NCBI RefSeq assembly: GCF_022012435.1 | Contig: NZ_JAKLUA010000008.1 | Location: 186,001-250,000, forward strand | DNA length: 64,000 nt | From: Bradyrhizobium zhengyangense | GTDB taxonomy: Bacteria; Pseudomonadota; Alphaproteobacteria; Rhizobiales; Xanthobacteraceae | Direction of reading: 5' to 3' | Part shown: positions 7,831 to 16,899 of the stretch, piece by piece | Numbering within the stretch: the first letter of the stretch is position 1 | How the letters are laid out: the number at the start of each line of letters is the position of its first letter | Program-made: the position numbers and the translations under genes | The notes under the pieces: model-generated | Database searches by the model: none | Told to the model about the DNA's origin: nothing | The model's input: only the letters and a program-made list of their open reading frames with translations

Positions 7831-9681
7831 CTAGCCGCAACCGATCCACTCGGCCGACGCATCGTCGTTCAACCGCGCCAAAGCGTCGGCGCGCCGCGTA
7901 AGCACGGCACGTTGATTTATGTAGCCCTTGTCGGTGATTTCGCCGCCATCGACCGACGGCGGCTCGGCGAGCAGCAGCGCACGGGTGGCGTGACCGGAGG
8001 AATGGGCGCCCTGCTGCTTCAGCTTTGCCAGGCCTTGCGCGATGGCCGTCCTGACCTTCTCGTGCGCCAGCACATCACCCACGCCCGCCGCCTCCGGCAA
8101 ACCGGCCTGAGCGCGACAGGCAACGATATTGGGGAACACCAGGAACCGTACTTCGTCGCCGCCATGGCCGCTGACCACGATGTCCTGCGCAAGCGGCGCC
8201 AGGGCGGCGATACCAGCGACGCGCAACGTGCCGACGCTGACCCAGGTGCCCGAGTTGAGCTTGAAATCCTCAGCGACACGGCCATCAAAGAACAAGCCAC
8301 GTTCGGGCCGTTTCGCATCCGCGAGCTTCACGGCGTCGCCGATGAGATAAAATCCCTCTTCGTCAAACGCTTGCTTCGTCAGCTCCGGCGCTTTCCAATA
8401 GCCAGGCGTGACGTTGGGGCCACGCACCCGCACCTCCAGCTTGTCGCCGGAGGTCACGAGCTTCAATTCGGTGCCGGGAATCGGCACGCCGATATTGCCG
8501 GAACGCTCCGCGAGGAAATGACAGTCGGTCGCCAGCGGCGACGTTTCCGTCGAGCCCCACGCCGAGACCATCGGTAGTGCGCGGCCACCGGTCTCGACGG
8601 AGAGTTGCTCGAGCGCGTCCCAGAGATTCTGCGGCAAGGCCGCACCGGCATAGAAGGCGAACTTCACCTCGCCAAAGAAACGCCGGCGCAGTTCCTCGTC
8701 GCCACGCAGCGCCGCGATCAGCATATCGAAGCCGCGCGGCACGTTGAAATAGACCGTCGGCATCACGCTTTTCAAATTGGCCAGCGATGTTGAAAAGAGG
8801 CCGGGCGCGGGCTTGCCACCGTCGATATAGAGCGAGCCGCCATTGCGCAGCACGAGATTGAAATTGTGGTTGGCGCCGAACGTGTGGCTCCAGGGCAGCC
8901 AGTCGAGGATGACAAGATCATCGCCTTGTTCGAGAAAGGTCCAGGTTTGTGCCTTCGCCTGCTGGCTCGAGGTCAGCATGCGCTGGGTGTTGATGACGGC
9001 CTTCGGCGTGCCTGTTGAGCCCGAGGTGAACAGGAATTTTGCGATCGTATCAGGCGTCACGGCGGCAAAGGCCTTTGCAACGTCGGGAGACTCGGACGTT
9101 GCCGCGATGGCACGGAAGGCAAGCGCATCGGCGTCGTCAGTGACGCCACTGATGATCTGCGCTGTGTGCAGCGGCTTGATCGCTGCGAGCGCCGCGGCAA
9201 ACGGCTTTGTGGCGGAAACATAGATCGCGCCGGGCTCAAGCAGCGCGATCATGCTTTTCAGCTTGTCGAAATCCCTCGACATCAGCGAATAGGCCGGCGA
9301 GATCGCGGCCGAGGGCACGCCGACATGCTGGGCGGCAAGCGCGAGCAGCGCGTGATCGATGCTGTTGTCGGACAGAATGACGACGGGACGCCGCGCGCTG
9401 AGCCCCTGCTCCAGAATCCACGACGCTGCCGCGCGTACCCGCCGCAAGGCGCCCGCGTAGGTCATGGTGGCCCACGGCGTATCGGCGCTGTCTCGCTCCG
9501 CGAGGAAGATTTTGTCTGGCGTCTCCCGCGCAAAATGCTCCAGCCAGTCGCCGATACAGCGCGCACAATCGCACAGGGGCTCTGGCGAGCGCAGCACGAT
9601 GCTGCCGTCGGCGCGATGCTCGGCGACGGTCTTGGGCGTTGCGAACAGGCTCGAAGCGTCACCGCGAATGGCCGCCGTCAT
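7831..9681 (-). CDS. fcs: Feruloyl-CoA synthetase (ANL superfamily acyl-CoA ligase)
   Basis: This 616-residue ANL-superfamily enzyme has the ATP-binding P-loop FLFTSGSTGTPKAV, the second adenylate motif around 'VSAWGSTETSP', and the 'YLIGDAVKL...RGLFFDGRVAEDFKL' hinge of hydroxycinnamate-CoA ligases. Length and ends match bacterial feruloyl-CoA synthase (Fcs), which makes feruloyl-, p-coumaroyl- and caffeoyl-CoA from the free acids, ATP and CoA. The start at 9681 follows GAGGAGG. The gene is divergent from a MarR regulator with a palindromic operator between them. The hydratase/lyase (ech) and vanillin dehydrogenase of the usual ferulate route are not in the window. Confidence 0.88.
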   Translation of the reverse strand: MTAAIRGDASSLFATPKTVAEHRADGSIVLRSPEPLCDCARCIGDWLEHFARETPDKIFLAERDSADTPWATMTYAGALRRVRAAASWILEQGLSARRPVVILSDNSIDHALLALAAQHVGVPSAAISPAYSLMSRDFDKLKSMIALLEPGAIYVSATKPFAAALAAIKPLHTAQIISGVTDDADALAFRAIAATSESPDVAKAFAAVTPDTIAKFLFTSGSTGTPKAVINTQRMLTSSQQAKAQTWTFLEQGDDLVILDWLPWSHTFGANHNFNLVLRNGGSLYIDGGKPAPGLFSTSLANLKSVMPTVYFNVPRGFDMLIAALRGDEELRRRFFGEVKFAFYAGAALPQNLWDALEQLSVETGGRALPMVSAWGSTETSPLATDCHFLAERSGNIGVPIPGTELKLVTSGDKLEVRVRGPNVTPGYWKAPELTKQAFDEEGFYLIGDAVKLADAKRPERGLFFDGRVAEDFKLNSGTWVSVGTLRVAGIAALAPLAQDIVVSGHGGDEVRFLVFPNIVACRAQAGLPEAAGVGDVLAHEKVRTAIAQGLAKLKQQGAHSSGHATRALLLAEPPSVDGGEITDKGYINQRAVLTRRADALARLNDDASAEWIGCG

Positions 9682-9759
9682 GGTTTCCTCCTCACCCGTG
9701 TCAGGGGATCGGTCGCAGCCTCGTTTCGGGCCGCTTTTGATCATAATGTTGGGCAAGAC

Positions 9760-9782
9760 GATTGTTGTCGTCAACAACAATC
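9760..9782. promoter_or_regulatory. Palindromic operator between fcs and the MarR gene
   Basis: GATTGTTGT and ACAACAATC are perfect 9-bp arms separated by five bases (CGTCA). The site lies 79 bp before the fcs start and 50 bp before the MarR start, inside the divergent promoter region. It is the right size for a MarR dimer, and by analogy with other hydroxycinnamate regulators, binding would be relieved by the CoA thioester made by Fcs. Confidence 0.7.
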
Positions 9783-9831
9783 TTCCGCTCGTGGCCTCCA
9801 GCCGCTATGGTCGCGCGGCAGGAGATCCCAC

Positions 9832-10326
9832 GTGACAGCCAGCGCAGCCCAGACGTCCCCTCGCAAACGCACCGGCAACGGCGCGGCGCGGCGGATCGAC
9901 GCGGACGAGATCGGCCTCGATGGGCTGATCGGCCACGCCGGCTACGCGGTGCGGCGCTTCCAGATCTGGATCTTTCAGGACTTCATCAAGACGCTTCGAG
10001 AGGTCGATATCCGGCCGACGCAATATTCGGTGCTGACTGTGATCGGCGCCAATCCGGGGCTCTCGCAGATGGCGGTGGCAAAACGCCTCGGCATCGAGCG
10101 CGCCCGGCTGGTGCATCTGCTCGATAGCCTTGAAGAGCGGAAGCTGCTGAAGCGGGTCAAATCGAAATCGGACCGGCGATCGCACGCGCTGCACCTGACC
10201 GCGCAGGGCGAGACAGCGCTGGCAGGATTCAAGCGCCTCGCCGCCGAGCACGAACGGCATATCGAGGAGAAGATCGGCAAGGCTAACCGGGAGCGGCTGC
10301 TTCAGATCCTTGCCGGCTTCACCTGA
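9832..10326 (+). CDS. MarR-family transcriptional regulator of the hydroxycinnamate genes
   Basis: This 164-residue protein contains a MarR winged helix at about residues 45-140: 'RPTQYSVLTVIGANPGLSQ' then 'LGIERARLVHLLDSLEERKLL' as the recognition region and 'KSKSDRRSHALHLT' as the wing. It is divergent from fcs, an arrangement shared with CouR/FerC-type repressors that respond to hydroxycinnamoyl-CoA. The start is assigned to GTG at 9832, preceded by GGAG; an open frame continues far upstream across the operator and into fcs antisense sequence, so a longer start is unlikely. Repression of fcs and itself through the 9760-9782 palindrome is inferred. Confidence 0.85.
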   Translation: MTASAAQTSPRKRTGNGAARRIDADEIGLDGLIGHAGYAVRRFQIWIFQDFIKTLREVDIRPTQYSVLTVIGANPGLSQMAVAKRLGIERARLVHLLDSLEERKLLKRVKSKSDRRSHALHLTAQGETALAGFKRLAAEHERHIEEKIGKANRERLLQILAGFT

Positions 10327-10452
10327 CACGACTGCCCACGATTTGGGCAGATGCCCGTTCCGGGGCTTTGGGGCCGCGACCCCACCGATCGGCAAAACAT
10401 CCCACAACCTACTGATCTCGCGATATTATCCGAAGCGTCGGGCCTGCCCGGA

Positions 10453-10464
10453 TTCTGTACACAA
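10453..10464. promoter_or_regulatory. Imperfect palindrome TTCTGTACACAA upstream of atzF
   Basis: This 12-bp near-palindrome (only the third base pair mismatched) lies 55 bp before the atzF start. It resembles FCD-type GntR operators of the TTGT-n-ACAA kind. A related half site (TTGTGTAT) occurs at 20547-20554 upstream of the transporter/amidase operon. Linking both to the GntR gene at 12349-13071 is an inference. Confidence 0.35.
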
Positions 10465-10519
10465 TGGCACATCGCTTGCTTCATTCCGGGTGAAGACATG
10501 TTGCCGGAGTTTTGACGCC

Positions 10520-12340
10520 ATGGGGGCTGAACTGGGGGCTGAGCAGCCTGAAACGATCGCCGCGATTGTGGCCGCACATCGCGCAGGCACGCTCACGCCG
10601 GCGCAGACGGTGGCCCGGACCTATCAGCGCATCCGCGAGCACAACGATCCCGCCATCTTCATCAGCCTGCGCGACGAAAAGGACGCGCTTGCCGAAACCG
10701 AAAAGCTTGCGGCGCGCGCCGATGCCGCCAGCTTGCCGCTCTATGGCATTCCCGTCGCGGTGAAGGACAACATCGACGCCTTGGGCTTTCCGACCACGGC
10801 AGCCTGCCCGGCTTTCTCCTACACGCCGACGCACGACTCGACCGCGGTGGAGCGGCTGCGTGCGGCCGGTGCCATCATCATCGGCAAGACCAATCTCGAT
10901 CAGTTCGCCACCGGCCTCGTCGGCGTGCGTTCGCCCTATGGCATCCCGAAGAATTCGATCCGCGAGGATCTAATCCCCGGCGGCTCGAGCTCGGGCTCGG
11001 CGACGGCCGTCGGCGCAGGGCTCGTGCCGCTGTCGCTCGGCACCGACACGGCCGGCAGCGGCCGCGTGCCAGCGATGCTCAACAACATTGTCGGGCTGAA
11101 GCCGAGCCTCGGCATGATCTCGACCGCGGGCCTGGTACCAGCCTGCCGCACGCTCGACTGCATCTCGGTGTTCGCACTGACGGTGGATGATGCCGCGCTC
11201 GCGCTTTCGGTGATGGCCGGCCCCGACCAGGCCGATCCGTTTTCGCGCGACCGGCCATTTGAGCCAATCACCGCCTTCCCGACCAAGCTGCGTCTCGGCG
11301 TGCCGCGCAACGGGCAACTGATCTTCTTTGGCGACAAGAAATCGGAAGCCGCTTACGCCGATGCGCTGAAGCGCTGGACCGCACTTGGGGCAACGCTGGT
11401 TGAATTCGACCTCGAGCCGTTCTACGAGACCGCCCGGTTGCTCTATGAGGGCCCGTGGGTCGCAGAGCGCTATCTCGTGATCAAGAATCTGCTGGCATCC
11501 GCGCCCGATTCGATTCATCCGGTGACGCGCGAGATCACCGCGGCCGGCGCGCGGCTGACGGCAGCCGAGACCTTCTCCGCGCTTTATCGCCTCCAGGGAC
11601 TGCGCAAGATCGCGGAGCGCACGTTTGCCAACATCGATGCCCTGGTGCTGCCGACGGCGCCGACCGCCTATACGACCGCGCAGGTGCTGGCCAATCCGAT
11701 CGAACTCAACAGCCGGCTCGGCACCTACACCAATTTCGTCAACCTGCTCGATCTCTGCGGCCTCGCTGTGCCGGCATCGATGCGCGCGGACGGCATTCCG
11801 TTCGGCATCACGCTGCTGGCGCCGGCAGGACGCGATGGGATGCTCGCGAGCATCGGCCGCGTCTTCCATGCAGATACGAAACTGACCGTTGGCGCGAAGG
11901 GCGTGGCGCAGGCACCGCTTGCGGCCCTTCCCACGAACAGTAGCGACGAGATTCCGATTGCCGTCGTCGGCGCACACCTCTCCGGCATGGCGCTGAACGG
12001 GGAATTGAAGGCGCTGAATGCGAAGCTGATCGAGGTGACCAAGACCGCACCGGACTACAAGCTCTATGCGCTTCCGACCGCACCGCCGAAGCCCGGCATG
12101 TTGCGCGTCGAGGCGGGCAAGGGCGCGTCGATTGAGCTCGAAATCTGGACGTTGTCGTCGTCTGCGTTCGGCAAGTTCGTGAATGCGATTCCGGCGCCGA
12201 TGGCGATCGGGACGATCAGGCTAACGGATGGTCGTAGCGTGAAAGGGTTTCTCGTCGAGCCGGAGGTGCTGGGCGAGGCGCGCGATATCACGGCGTATGG
12301 CGGCTGGCGAAAGTTCATGGCGGAAGCCGCCAAGACGTAG
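10520..12340 (+). CDS. atzF: Allophanate hydrolase (AtzF type)
   Basis: This 606-residue protein has an amidase-signature domain (about 1-450) with the Ser-cisSer-Lys triad at K82 (VAVKDNID), S156 (GGSSSGS) and S180 (TDTAGSGRVP). A C-terminal domain (about 460-606, starting 'IPIAVVGAHLSGMALNGEL') matches the extra domain of allophanate hydrolases. It converts allophanate to two ammonia and two CO2, the last step of urea-amidolyase, cyanurate and biuret pathways. Start at ATG 10520 after a GGAG site; the in-frame upstream extension runs back into the MarR gene. It is convergent with the GntR/AtzH/AtzE/AtzG operon, whose product it would consume. No urea carboxylase gene is nearby. Confidence 0.9.
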   Translation: MGAELGAEQPETIAAIVAAHRAGTLTPAQTVARTYQRIREHNDPAIFISLRDEKDALAETEKLAARADAASLPLYGIPVAVKDNIDALGFPTTAACPAFSYTPTHDSTAVERLRAAGAIIIGKTNLDQFATGLVGVRSPYGIPKNSIREDLIPGGSSSGSATAVGAGLVPLSLGTDTAGSGRVPAMLNNIVGLKPSLGMISTAGLVPACRTLDCISVFALTVDDAALALSVMAGPDQADPFSRDRPFEPITAFPTKLRLGVPRNGQLIFFGDKKSEAAYADALKRWTALGATLVEFDLEPFYETARLLYEGPWVAERYLVIKNLLASAPDSIHPVTREITAAGARLTAAETFSALYRLQGLRKIAERTFANIDALVLPTAPTAYTTAQVLANPIELNSRLGTYTNFVNLLDLCGLAVPASMRADGIPFGITLLAPAGRDGMLASIGRVFHADTKLTVGAKGVAQAPLAALPTNSSDEIPIAVVGAHLSGMALNGELKALNAKLIEVTKTAPDYKLYALPTAPPKPGMLRVEAGKGASIELEIWTLSSSAFGKFVNAIPAPMAIGTIRLTDGRSVKGFLVEPEVLGEARDITAYGGWRKFMAEAAKT

Positions 12341-12348
12341 GCGGCGCC

Positions 12349-13071
12349 CTACACCGACACCGCGTAAATCTCATACTCCCCGCGCACCAGTTCGATATGG
12401 GCGCGCATCGCGGCGGCGGCGCCCTGCTTGTCACCGCGCATGATGGCGACGACGACGCGGTCGTGCTCGGCTTGTGACTTGGCGAGACGGCCGAGATTGC
12501 GAAACTGGGCGCGACGGAACGGCTGCACGCGCACGCGCGTCGCCAGCGTGATCTCGGCGATGTAGCCGTTCTGCGATCCCGCATAGATCGCGTTGTGGAA
12601 GCGCTCATTGACCTCGTGGAAGCGATCGGGATTGCCGGCGTAGCTGAGAACGCGCAGCTCTTCGTGAATGGCCTCCAAACCGTGACGCTCGGCGGCCGAC
12701 ATGCGCTCGGCCGCGAGGCCGGCACACAATGCCTCAAGCTCCGCCATCGCCTCGAACATGCTCTTGAGCCGCTCGATCGACGGCTGCGCGACCACGGCAC
12801 CACGATGGGGCCGCGCCTCGACCAGGCCGCTCGTGACCAATTGACGCAGCGCTTCGCGCACCGGCGTCCGCGAGACGCTGAAGCGCCGCGCGATGTCAGT
12901 CTCGTCCAGTGGCGCGCCAGGGGCCAGAGTTCCCCGCACGATCTCGTCGGCGAGTTGGAGACGCAGCTCCTCCGCGCGCGTGACCTTCTGCACCGACGGC
13001 GAGGCACGGTCGACGCGCGGCACCATCGGTTCGGCCGGCAGTGTCCCGGGCGGAAAATCGTCAAGCGTCAT
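12349..13071 (-). CDS. GntR-family (FCD domain) transcriptional regulator
   Basis: This 240-residue protein has a GntR winged helix-turn-helix at about residues 30-95 (motif RRFSVSRTPVREALRQLVTS) and a C-terminal all-helical FCD ligand domain with metal-binding-type residues in 'HEVNERFHNAIYAGS' and 'SQAEHDRVVVAI'. FCD regulators commonly bind carboxylated small molecules. The gene ends the eight-gene minus-strand operon, four bases after atzH, so it likely controls that operon in a feedback loop. An open frame continues upstream into atzH antisense; the ATG at 13071 gives the usual family length. Confidence 0.87.
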   Translation of the reverse strand: MTLDDFPPGTLPAEPMVPRVDRASPSVQKVTRAEELRLQLADEIVRGTLAPGAPLDETDIARRFSVSRTPVREALRQLVTSGLVEARPHRGAVVAQPSIERLKSMFEAMAELEALCAGLAAERMSAAERHGLEAIHEELRVLSYAGNPDRFHEVNERFHNAIYAGSQNGYIAEITLATRVRVQPFRRAQFRNLGRLAKSQAEHDRVVVAIMRGDKQGAAAAMRAHIELVRGEYEIYAVSV

Positions 13072-13075
13072 ACGG

Positions 13076-13468
13076 TCAGGTCTCTTTCGACTCGTCGATG
13101 ATGCTGACATGGGCAGCGACGACGCGCCAGCCCTCCGGGAAGCGAATCCAGGTCTGCATCTGGCGGCCGACCTTGCCGGGAGCCGTGTCGCGATAGAACA
13201 AGGTGGAAGCAACCGCCGTGTCGCGACCATAGCTGGAGATGACGGTCTTCGCCCTGCGGCGGTTGAGACCGACCGGCGAGCGGCCGGCGCGGAAGCCTGC
13301 GATCGCCTCGTAGCCGTAGAGGTTCTCGCCGATGCCGTAGCGCAGTGTACGGGGATCGTTGCGGAACAGCTCGCCGAGCACGGCGACGTCGTTGCTGACG
13401 AGGGCCTGCTCATAGCGCTCGAATGCGGCTTTGACTTCCGCGATCACGTCGGGGAGATCGATCTCCAT
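13076..13468 (-). CDS. atzH: AtzH/HpxZ-like protein (DUF3225, NTF2 fold)
   Basis: This 130-residue protein begins MEIDLPDVIAEVKAAFERYE and has the SnoaL/NTF2-like fold of the HpxZ/DUF3225 family ('NDPRTLRYGIGENLYGYEAI', 'WRVVAAHVSIID'). Family members sit in oxalurate (hpxWXYZ) and cyanurate (atz) clusters. AtzH from the latter has been described as an amidohydrolase that decarboxylates/deamidates 1,3-dicarboxyurea to allophanate. Here it lies 12 bp after atzE and just before the GntR gene, with allophanate hydrolase convergent to them, which fits that role. The oxalurate alternative cannot be excluded. Confidence 0.82.
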   Translation of the reverse strand: MEIDLPDVIAEVKAAFERYEQALVSNDVAVLGELFRNDPRTLRYGIGENLYGYEAIAGFRAGRSPVGLNRRRAKTVISSYGRDTAVASTLFYRDTAPGKVGRQMQTWIRFPEGWRVVAAHVSIIDESKET

Positions 13469-13480
13469 CTCAAAAACCTC

Positions 13481-14875
13481 TTAAAGTCCCCTTGGGGCTG
13501 GCGCGGCGGCCACGCCCATCTTTTCCAATGCGTACGCGACGCGCAGCGCGATGTCCTCGCGCCAAGGTGCGCAGATGATCTGCACGCCGATCGGCAGCGG
13601 CTCGAGCGGCACCGGCACGGCAACCACCGGCAAGCCGATGAAGGAGATCGGCTGGGTGTGGATGCCGATATTGGCTCGCACCGGCAGCTCGACGCCGTCG
13701 AGATTGAAATTGATCTGGCCGAGCTTTGGCGCCGTGCAGGGCGTCGCCGGTGCGAGCAGCACATCGACCGACTTGAAGATCTCGGCGAACTGCGCGCGAT
13801 ACCAGCGGCGGAATTTTTGCGCGCGGTCGACCAGCGCCGCCGGCACCATCGCGCCGGCGATCAGCCGGTCACGCACGGCCGGATCGAAATCGTTCGGGCG
13901 CTTGCGCAAGCGATCGAGATGCAGCGAGGCACCTTCGGTGGTGGTGATGACGTAAGCTGCCGCGCGAGCGCGCGAGGCTTCGGGCACGTCCACGACGTCG
14001 GTCGCGCCCAGCGCCTTGGCAACGCGGCTGACGGCTTCGACGGCTTCCGGAAAGACGTTCTTCTGGAAGTGACCGCCGGCGATCGCGATGCGCAGATCCG
14101 ACACCGGATTGGCGATCAGCGGCAGGGTCGGCTCCAGCCCGCGCGTCGTGCAAGCGCCATCGTCAGCATCCGAGCCCTGCATCGCGTCATAGGCGAGCGC
14201 GAGATCGGTGACCGAGCGTGCGAACGGGCCGAGATGATCGAGGCTCGCGACGAACGGGAACGAGCGCGCTCGCGACAGCCGGCCATAGGTCGGCTTCAGG
14301 CCAAAGATGCCGCAGAAGGACGACGGCACGCGGATCGAGCCGTTGGTGTCGGAGCCCAAAGCAATGGGCACCAGCGCGCCGCCAACGGCGCTACCGGAAC
14401 CACCGGAGGAGCCGCCGCTCATCCGCGTGGTGTCATGCGGGTTGCGCGAGGGACCGTCGTGGATGTTCTCGCCGGTGAAGTCATAGGCGTATTCGCCCAT
14501 GTTGAGCGCGCCGACGAGGACGGCGCCGGCGGCCTCCATGCGCTCGATCAGGGTGGCGTCACGCTTTGCGGGTGCGAGGTCACGATTGATCTTCGAGCCG
14601 GCACGGGTCGGAAGCCCGGCAACGTCAAAAAGGTTCTTCACAGCAAAAGGCACGCCGGCGAGCGGGCCGACGGCCTTGCCAGCGGCGATATCGGCATCGA
14701 TGGCGCGTGCCTTGGCGCGGGCGCGATCGGCGGTGACGTCGGTGAAGGCGTTGAGGATGGTGTCGCGCTGCTTGATGCGCGCAAGCGCCGCTTCGGTGGC
14801 GTCGAGGGCCGACATCTTCCGGCTCGTAACCGCGCCCGCGATTTCCGAGGCCGTCATTTCTGGCTTGGAGGTCAT
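13481..14875 (-). CDS. atzE: AtzE-family amidohydrolase (amidase signature)
   Basis: This 464-residue amidase-signature enzyme has its triad at K80 (PFAVKNLFD), S156 (MSGGSSGGS) and S180 (GSDTNGSIRVPSS). The sequence around 'YDFTGENIHDGPSRNPHD' is typical of the AtzE/HpxX subfamily, which are GatA-like enzymes working with a small GatC-like partner. AtzE hydrolyses 1-carboxybiuret; HpxX is linked to oxalurate. The small partner AtzG is encoded seven bases upstream on the same strand, supporting an AtzE-AtzG complex. Start at ATG 14875; the frame stays open upstream but overlaps atzG. The exact substrate is unknown because no cyanuric acid or biuret hydrolase gene is present. Confidence 0.87.
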   Translation of the reverse strand: MTSKPEMTASEIAGAVTSRKMSALDATEAALARIKQRDTILNAFTDVTADRARAKARAIDADIAAGKAVGPLAGVPFAVKNLFDVAGLPTRAGSKINRDLAPAKRDATLIERMEAAGAVLVGALNMGEYAYDFTGENIHDGPSRNPHDTTRMSGGSSGGSGSAVGGALVPIALGSDTNGSIRVPSSFCGIFGLKPTYGRLSRARSFPFVASLDHLGPFARSVTDLALAYDAMQGSDADDGACTTRGLEPTLPLIANPVSDLRIAIAGGHFQKNVFPEAVEAVSRVAKALGATDVVDVPEASRARAAAYVITTTEGASLHLDRLRKRPNDFDPAVRDRLIAGAMVPAALVDRAQKFRRWYRAQFAEIFKSVDVLLAPATPCTAPKLGQINFNLDGVELPVRANIGIHTQPISFIGLPVVAVPVPLEPLPIGVQIICAPWREDIALRVAYALEKMGVAAAPAPRGL

Positions 14876-14882
14876 GGCAGCA

Positions 14883-15062
14883 TCAGGCGGTGAAGATTGG
14901 CGCCGGCTCGGTCTCGTCCGGCAGCGCGAATTCGTCGACCAGGCGGCCAAGCCGCAGCGACACCTCGAGATTGGCGCGCACCGCAGGCCGCCAGGCCTCC
15001 TCGACCGGCAGCGCCAGCGCTTTCGATACGGCGTCGATATAGTCGTCCAGCGGCTCGGCCAT
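14883..15062 (-). CDS. atzG: AtzG-like small subunit (DUF4089)
   Basis: This 59-residue protein (MAEPLDDYIDAVSKALAL, then PVEEAWRPAVRANLEVSLRL) matches the DUF4089/AtzG family, a short helical relic of the GatC subunit. In the described complex AtzG binds and stabilises AtzE. The ATG at 15062 follows a GAGAGAG site; a GTG one codon upstream is less likely. It sits between the transporter ATPase and atzE, within the operon. Genes this short are often missed, but the family match and the position beside atzE make it secure. Confidence 0.85.
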   Translation of the reverse strand: MAEPLDDYIDAVSKALALPVEEAWRPAVRANLEVSLRLGRLVDEFALPDETEPAPIFTA

Positions 15063-15086
15063 CACTCTCTCAAGCTCAGTGCACTC

Positions 15087-16811
15087 TTAGTGGACCTGCA
15101 ACGGCGGGTGCGGGATCGCCGTCAGCAGCTCCTTGGTGTAGTCGTCCTGCGGGTCGCTCAAGACCTTCTCGGAAGCTCCTTCCTCGACGATCCGCCCCGT
15201 CCGCATCACAATGACACGATCGCACAACAAGCGCACTACATTCAAATCATGCGACACGAACAGATAGCTCATACCTAGCCGCGCCTTGAGGTCCTGAAGC
15301 AGGTTCAGGACGACCGCCTGCACCGAGACGTCGAGCGCCGCGGTCGGCTCGTCCAGGATCACCAGCTTGGGATGCAGCGCGATGGCGCGGGCGATGCCGA
15401 CGCGGGCCTTCTGGCCGCCGGAAAGCTGGTGCGGGAAACGATCCAGCAGATTATGCGGCAGGCCGACCATGGTGGCCAGTTCCTCGCAGCGGGTGCGGAG
15501 CGCGTCGCGTCCCCTAATATCGCCGAGCTGCATGATCGGATCGGCGATGGCGCGCACCGCGGTGAAGCGCGGGTTGAGGCTGTCGGTCGGATCCTGGAAC
15601 ACCATCTGGATGCGGCTTCGTTGCGGCAGCCGGGCAAAGGCGGCAGGCTGAATGCCGCCGATGTCCTCGCCGTCGAACTGGATCAGGCCGGAGGTCTGGT
15701 CGAGCAGGCGCATCACCATCATCGACGTGGTCGATTTGCCGCAGCCGGATTCGCCGACCAGGCCCACGCTCTCGCCATGGCCGATCGAGAAGCTGATGCC
15801 GTCGACGGCGCGGAACACGTCCGGCTCGACGGGCGGCTTGCGGCCGAACAATTTGCCAAGCGTGGCCGTGGCGCCCTGGCGGGGATATTCCTTGACCAGC
15901 TTTTCGATGAGCAGAAGGGGCTGCTTCTCCGCACTTGCAGTCGGCGCCGGAGCGGCCTCCGCGGGCGCCGCGGCTAAGGCGCCCTCCTCCTCCGGCAGCA
16001 GATCGCGCAAGCTTACGCCGAGCCGCGGCGTCGCGCGCATCAGCTTCCTGGTGTAGGGGTGCTGGGGGTTCGCGAAGATATCGGCGGCCTTGGCGGTCTC
16101 GACCACGCGGCCCTTTTCCATCACCACGACACGGTCGCAATAGGCGGCGGCGAGACCGAGGTCGTGGGTGATCAGGATGGTCGACATCGCGCGGCGCTTG
16201 GTCAGCTCGACGATGAGATCCATCACCGCCTTTTGCGTGGTGACGTCGAGGCCGGTGGTCGGTTCGTCCGCGATCAGCAGCTGCGGATTGCAGGCGAGCG
16301 CAAGCGCGATGACGACGCGCTGGCACATGCCGCCTGAGAGCTCGAACGGATAGGCATGATAGCGCTCGCGCGGGCGGACAATCTTGACCTGCTCCAGCGC
16401 CTCGATCGCCTTCTCGCCATGATCGGCAACCTGGGCCTGCTGAACATGGGTGCGCAGCACGTCCTCGATCTGGTCACCCACCTTGCGGATCGGGTTCAGC
16501 GCGGCGCGCGGGTTCTGGAAGATCATCGAGACTTCGCGGCCGCGCAGGTCGCGCATCTGGTCTTCGCTCGCGGCCTTGACGTCGATGCCGGAGAACATCA
16601 CCGAGCCCTCGGCGATCCGCCCCGCCCGGTCGAGGATGCGCATCACCGCATAGGAGGTCACGGACTTGCCGGAGCCGGACTCGCCGACGATGGCGAGCGT
16701 CTCGCCCTTGGCGACGGAGATGTTGACGTGCTGCACGGCCTTGATGATGCCGCGGCGGGTGGTGAATTCGACCGTGAGATCCTGGACCTCGAGCAGCGGC
16801 CGGGCGGTCAC
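15087..16811 (-). CDS. Fused double ATPase of a dipeptide/oligopeptide-type ABC importer (DppD-DppF fusion)
   Basis: This 574-residue protein contains two complete ABC ATPase halves. The first has Walker A GESGSGKS at 43-50, signature LSGGM and Walker B LLIADEPTTGLD. The second has GESGCGKS, LSGGQ and LVILDEPTAALD. They are joined by an Ala/Pro-rich linker near residue 290. Each half ends with the oligopeptide-transporter C-terminal extension ('HPYTRKLMRATPRL', 'DDYTKELLTAIPHP'). Fusion of DppD and DppF in one chain is common in rhizobia. Start is GTG at 16811 with GGGAGG upstream. It powers the permeases encoded upstream, separated by an 88-bp gap. Confidence 0.92.
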   Translation of the reverse strand: MTARPLLEVQDLTVEFTTRRGIIKAVQHVNISVAKGETLAIVGESGSGKSVTSYAVMRILDRAGRIAEGSVMFSGIDVKAASEDQMRDLRGREVSMIFQNPRAALNPIRKVGDQIEDVLRTHVQQAQVADHGEKAIEALEQVKIVRPRERYHAYPFELSGGMCQRVVIALALACNPQLLIADEPTTGLDVTTQKAVMDLIVELTKRRAMSTILITHDLGLAAAYCDRVVVMEKGRVVETAKAADIFANPQHPYTRKLMRATPRLGVSLRDLLPEEEGALAAAPAEAAPAPTASAEKQPLLLIEKLVKEYPRQGATATLGKLFGRKPPVEPDVFRAVDGISFSIGHGESVGLVGESGCGKSTTSMMVMRLLDQTSGLIQFDGEDIGGIQPAAFARLPQRSRIQMVFQDPTDSLNPRFTAVRAIADPIMQLGDIRGRDALRTRCEELATMVGLPHNLLDRFPHQLSGGQKARVGIARAIALHPKLVILDEPTAALDVSVQAVVLNLLQDLKARLGMSYLFVSHDLNVVRLLCDRVIVMRTGRIVEEGASEKVLSDPQDDYTKELLTAIPHPPLQVH

Positions 16812-16899
16812 GAATGCCTCCCGTCGCTCAAGAGGTCGAAAACAACCCCATGCACAGTAGAAGTGGCACCGGAATCATTGGAGAATTTCTTCCAGACCA

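Noticed and set aside
12893..14893. A 666-residue open frame on the plus strand opposite atzE and atzH
   Set aside because: The same antisense artefact; the minus-strand genes have intact catalytic motifs.
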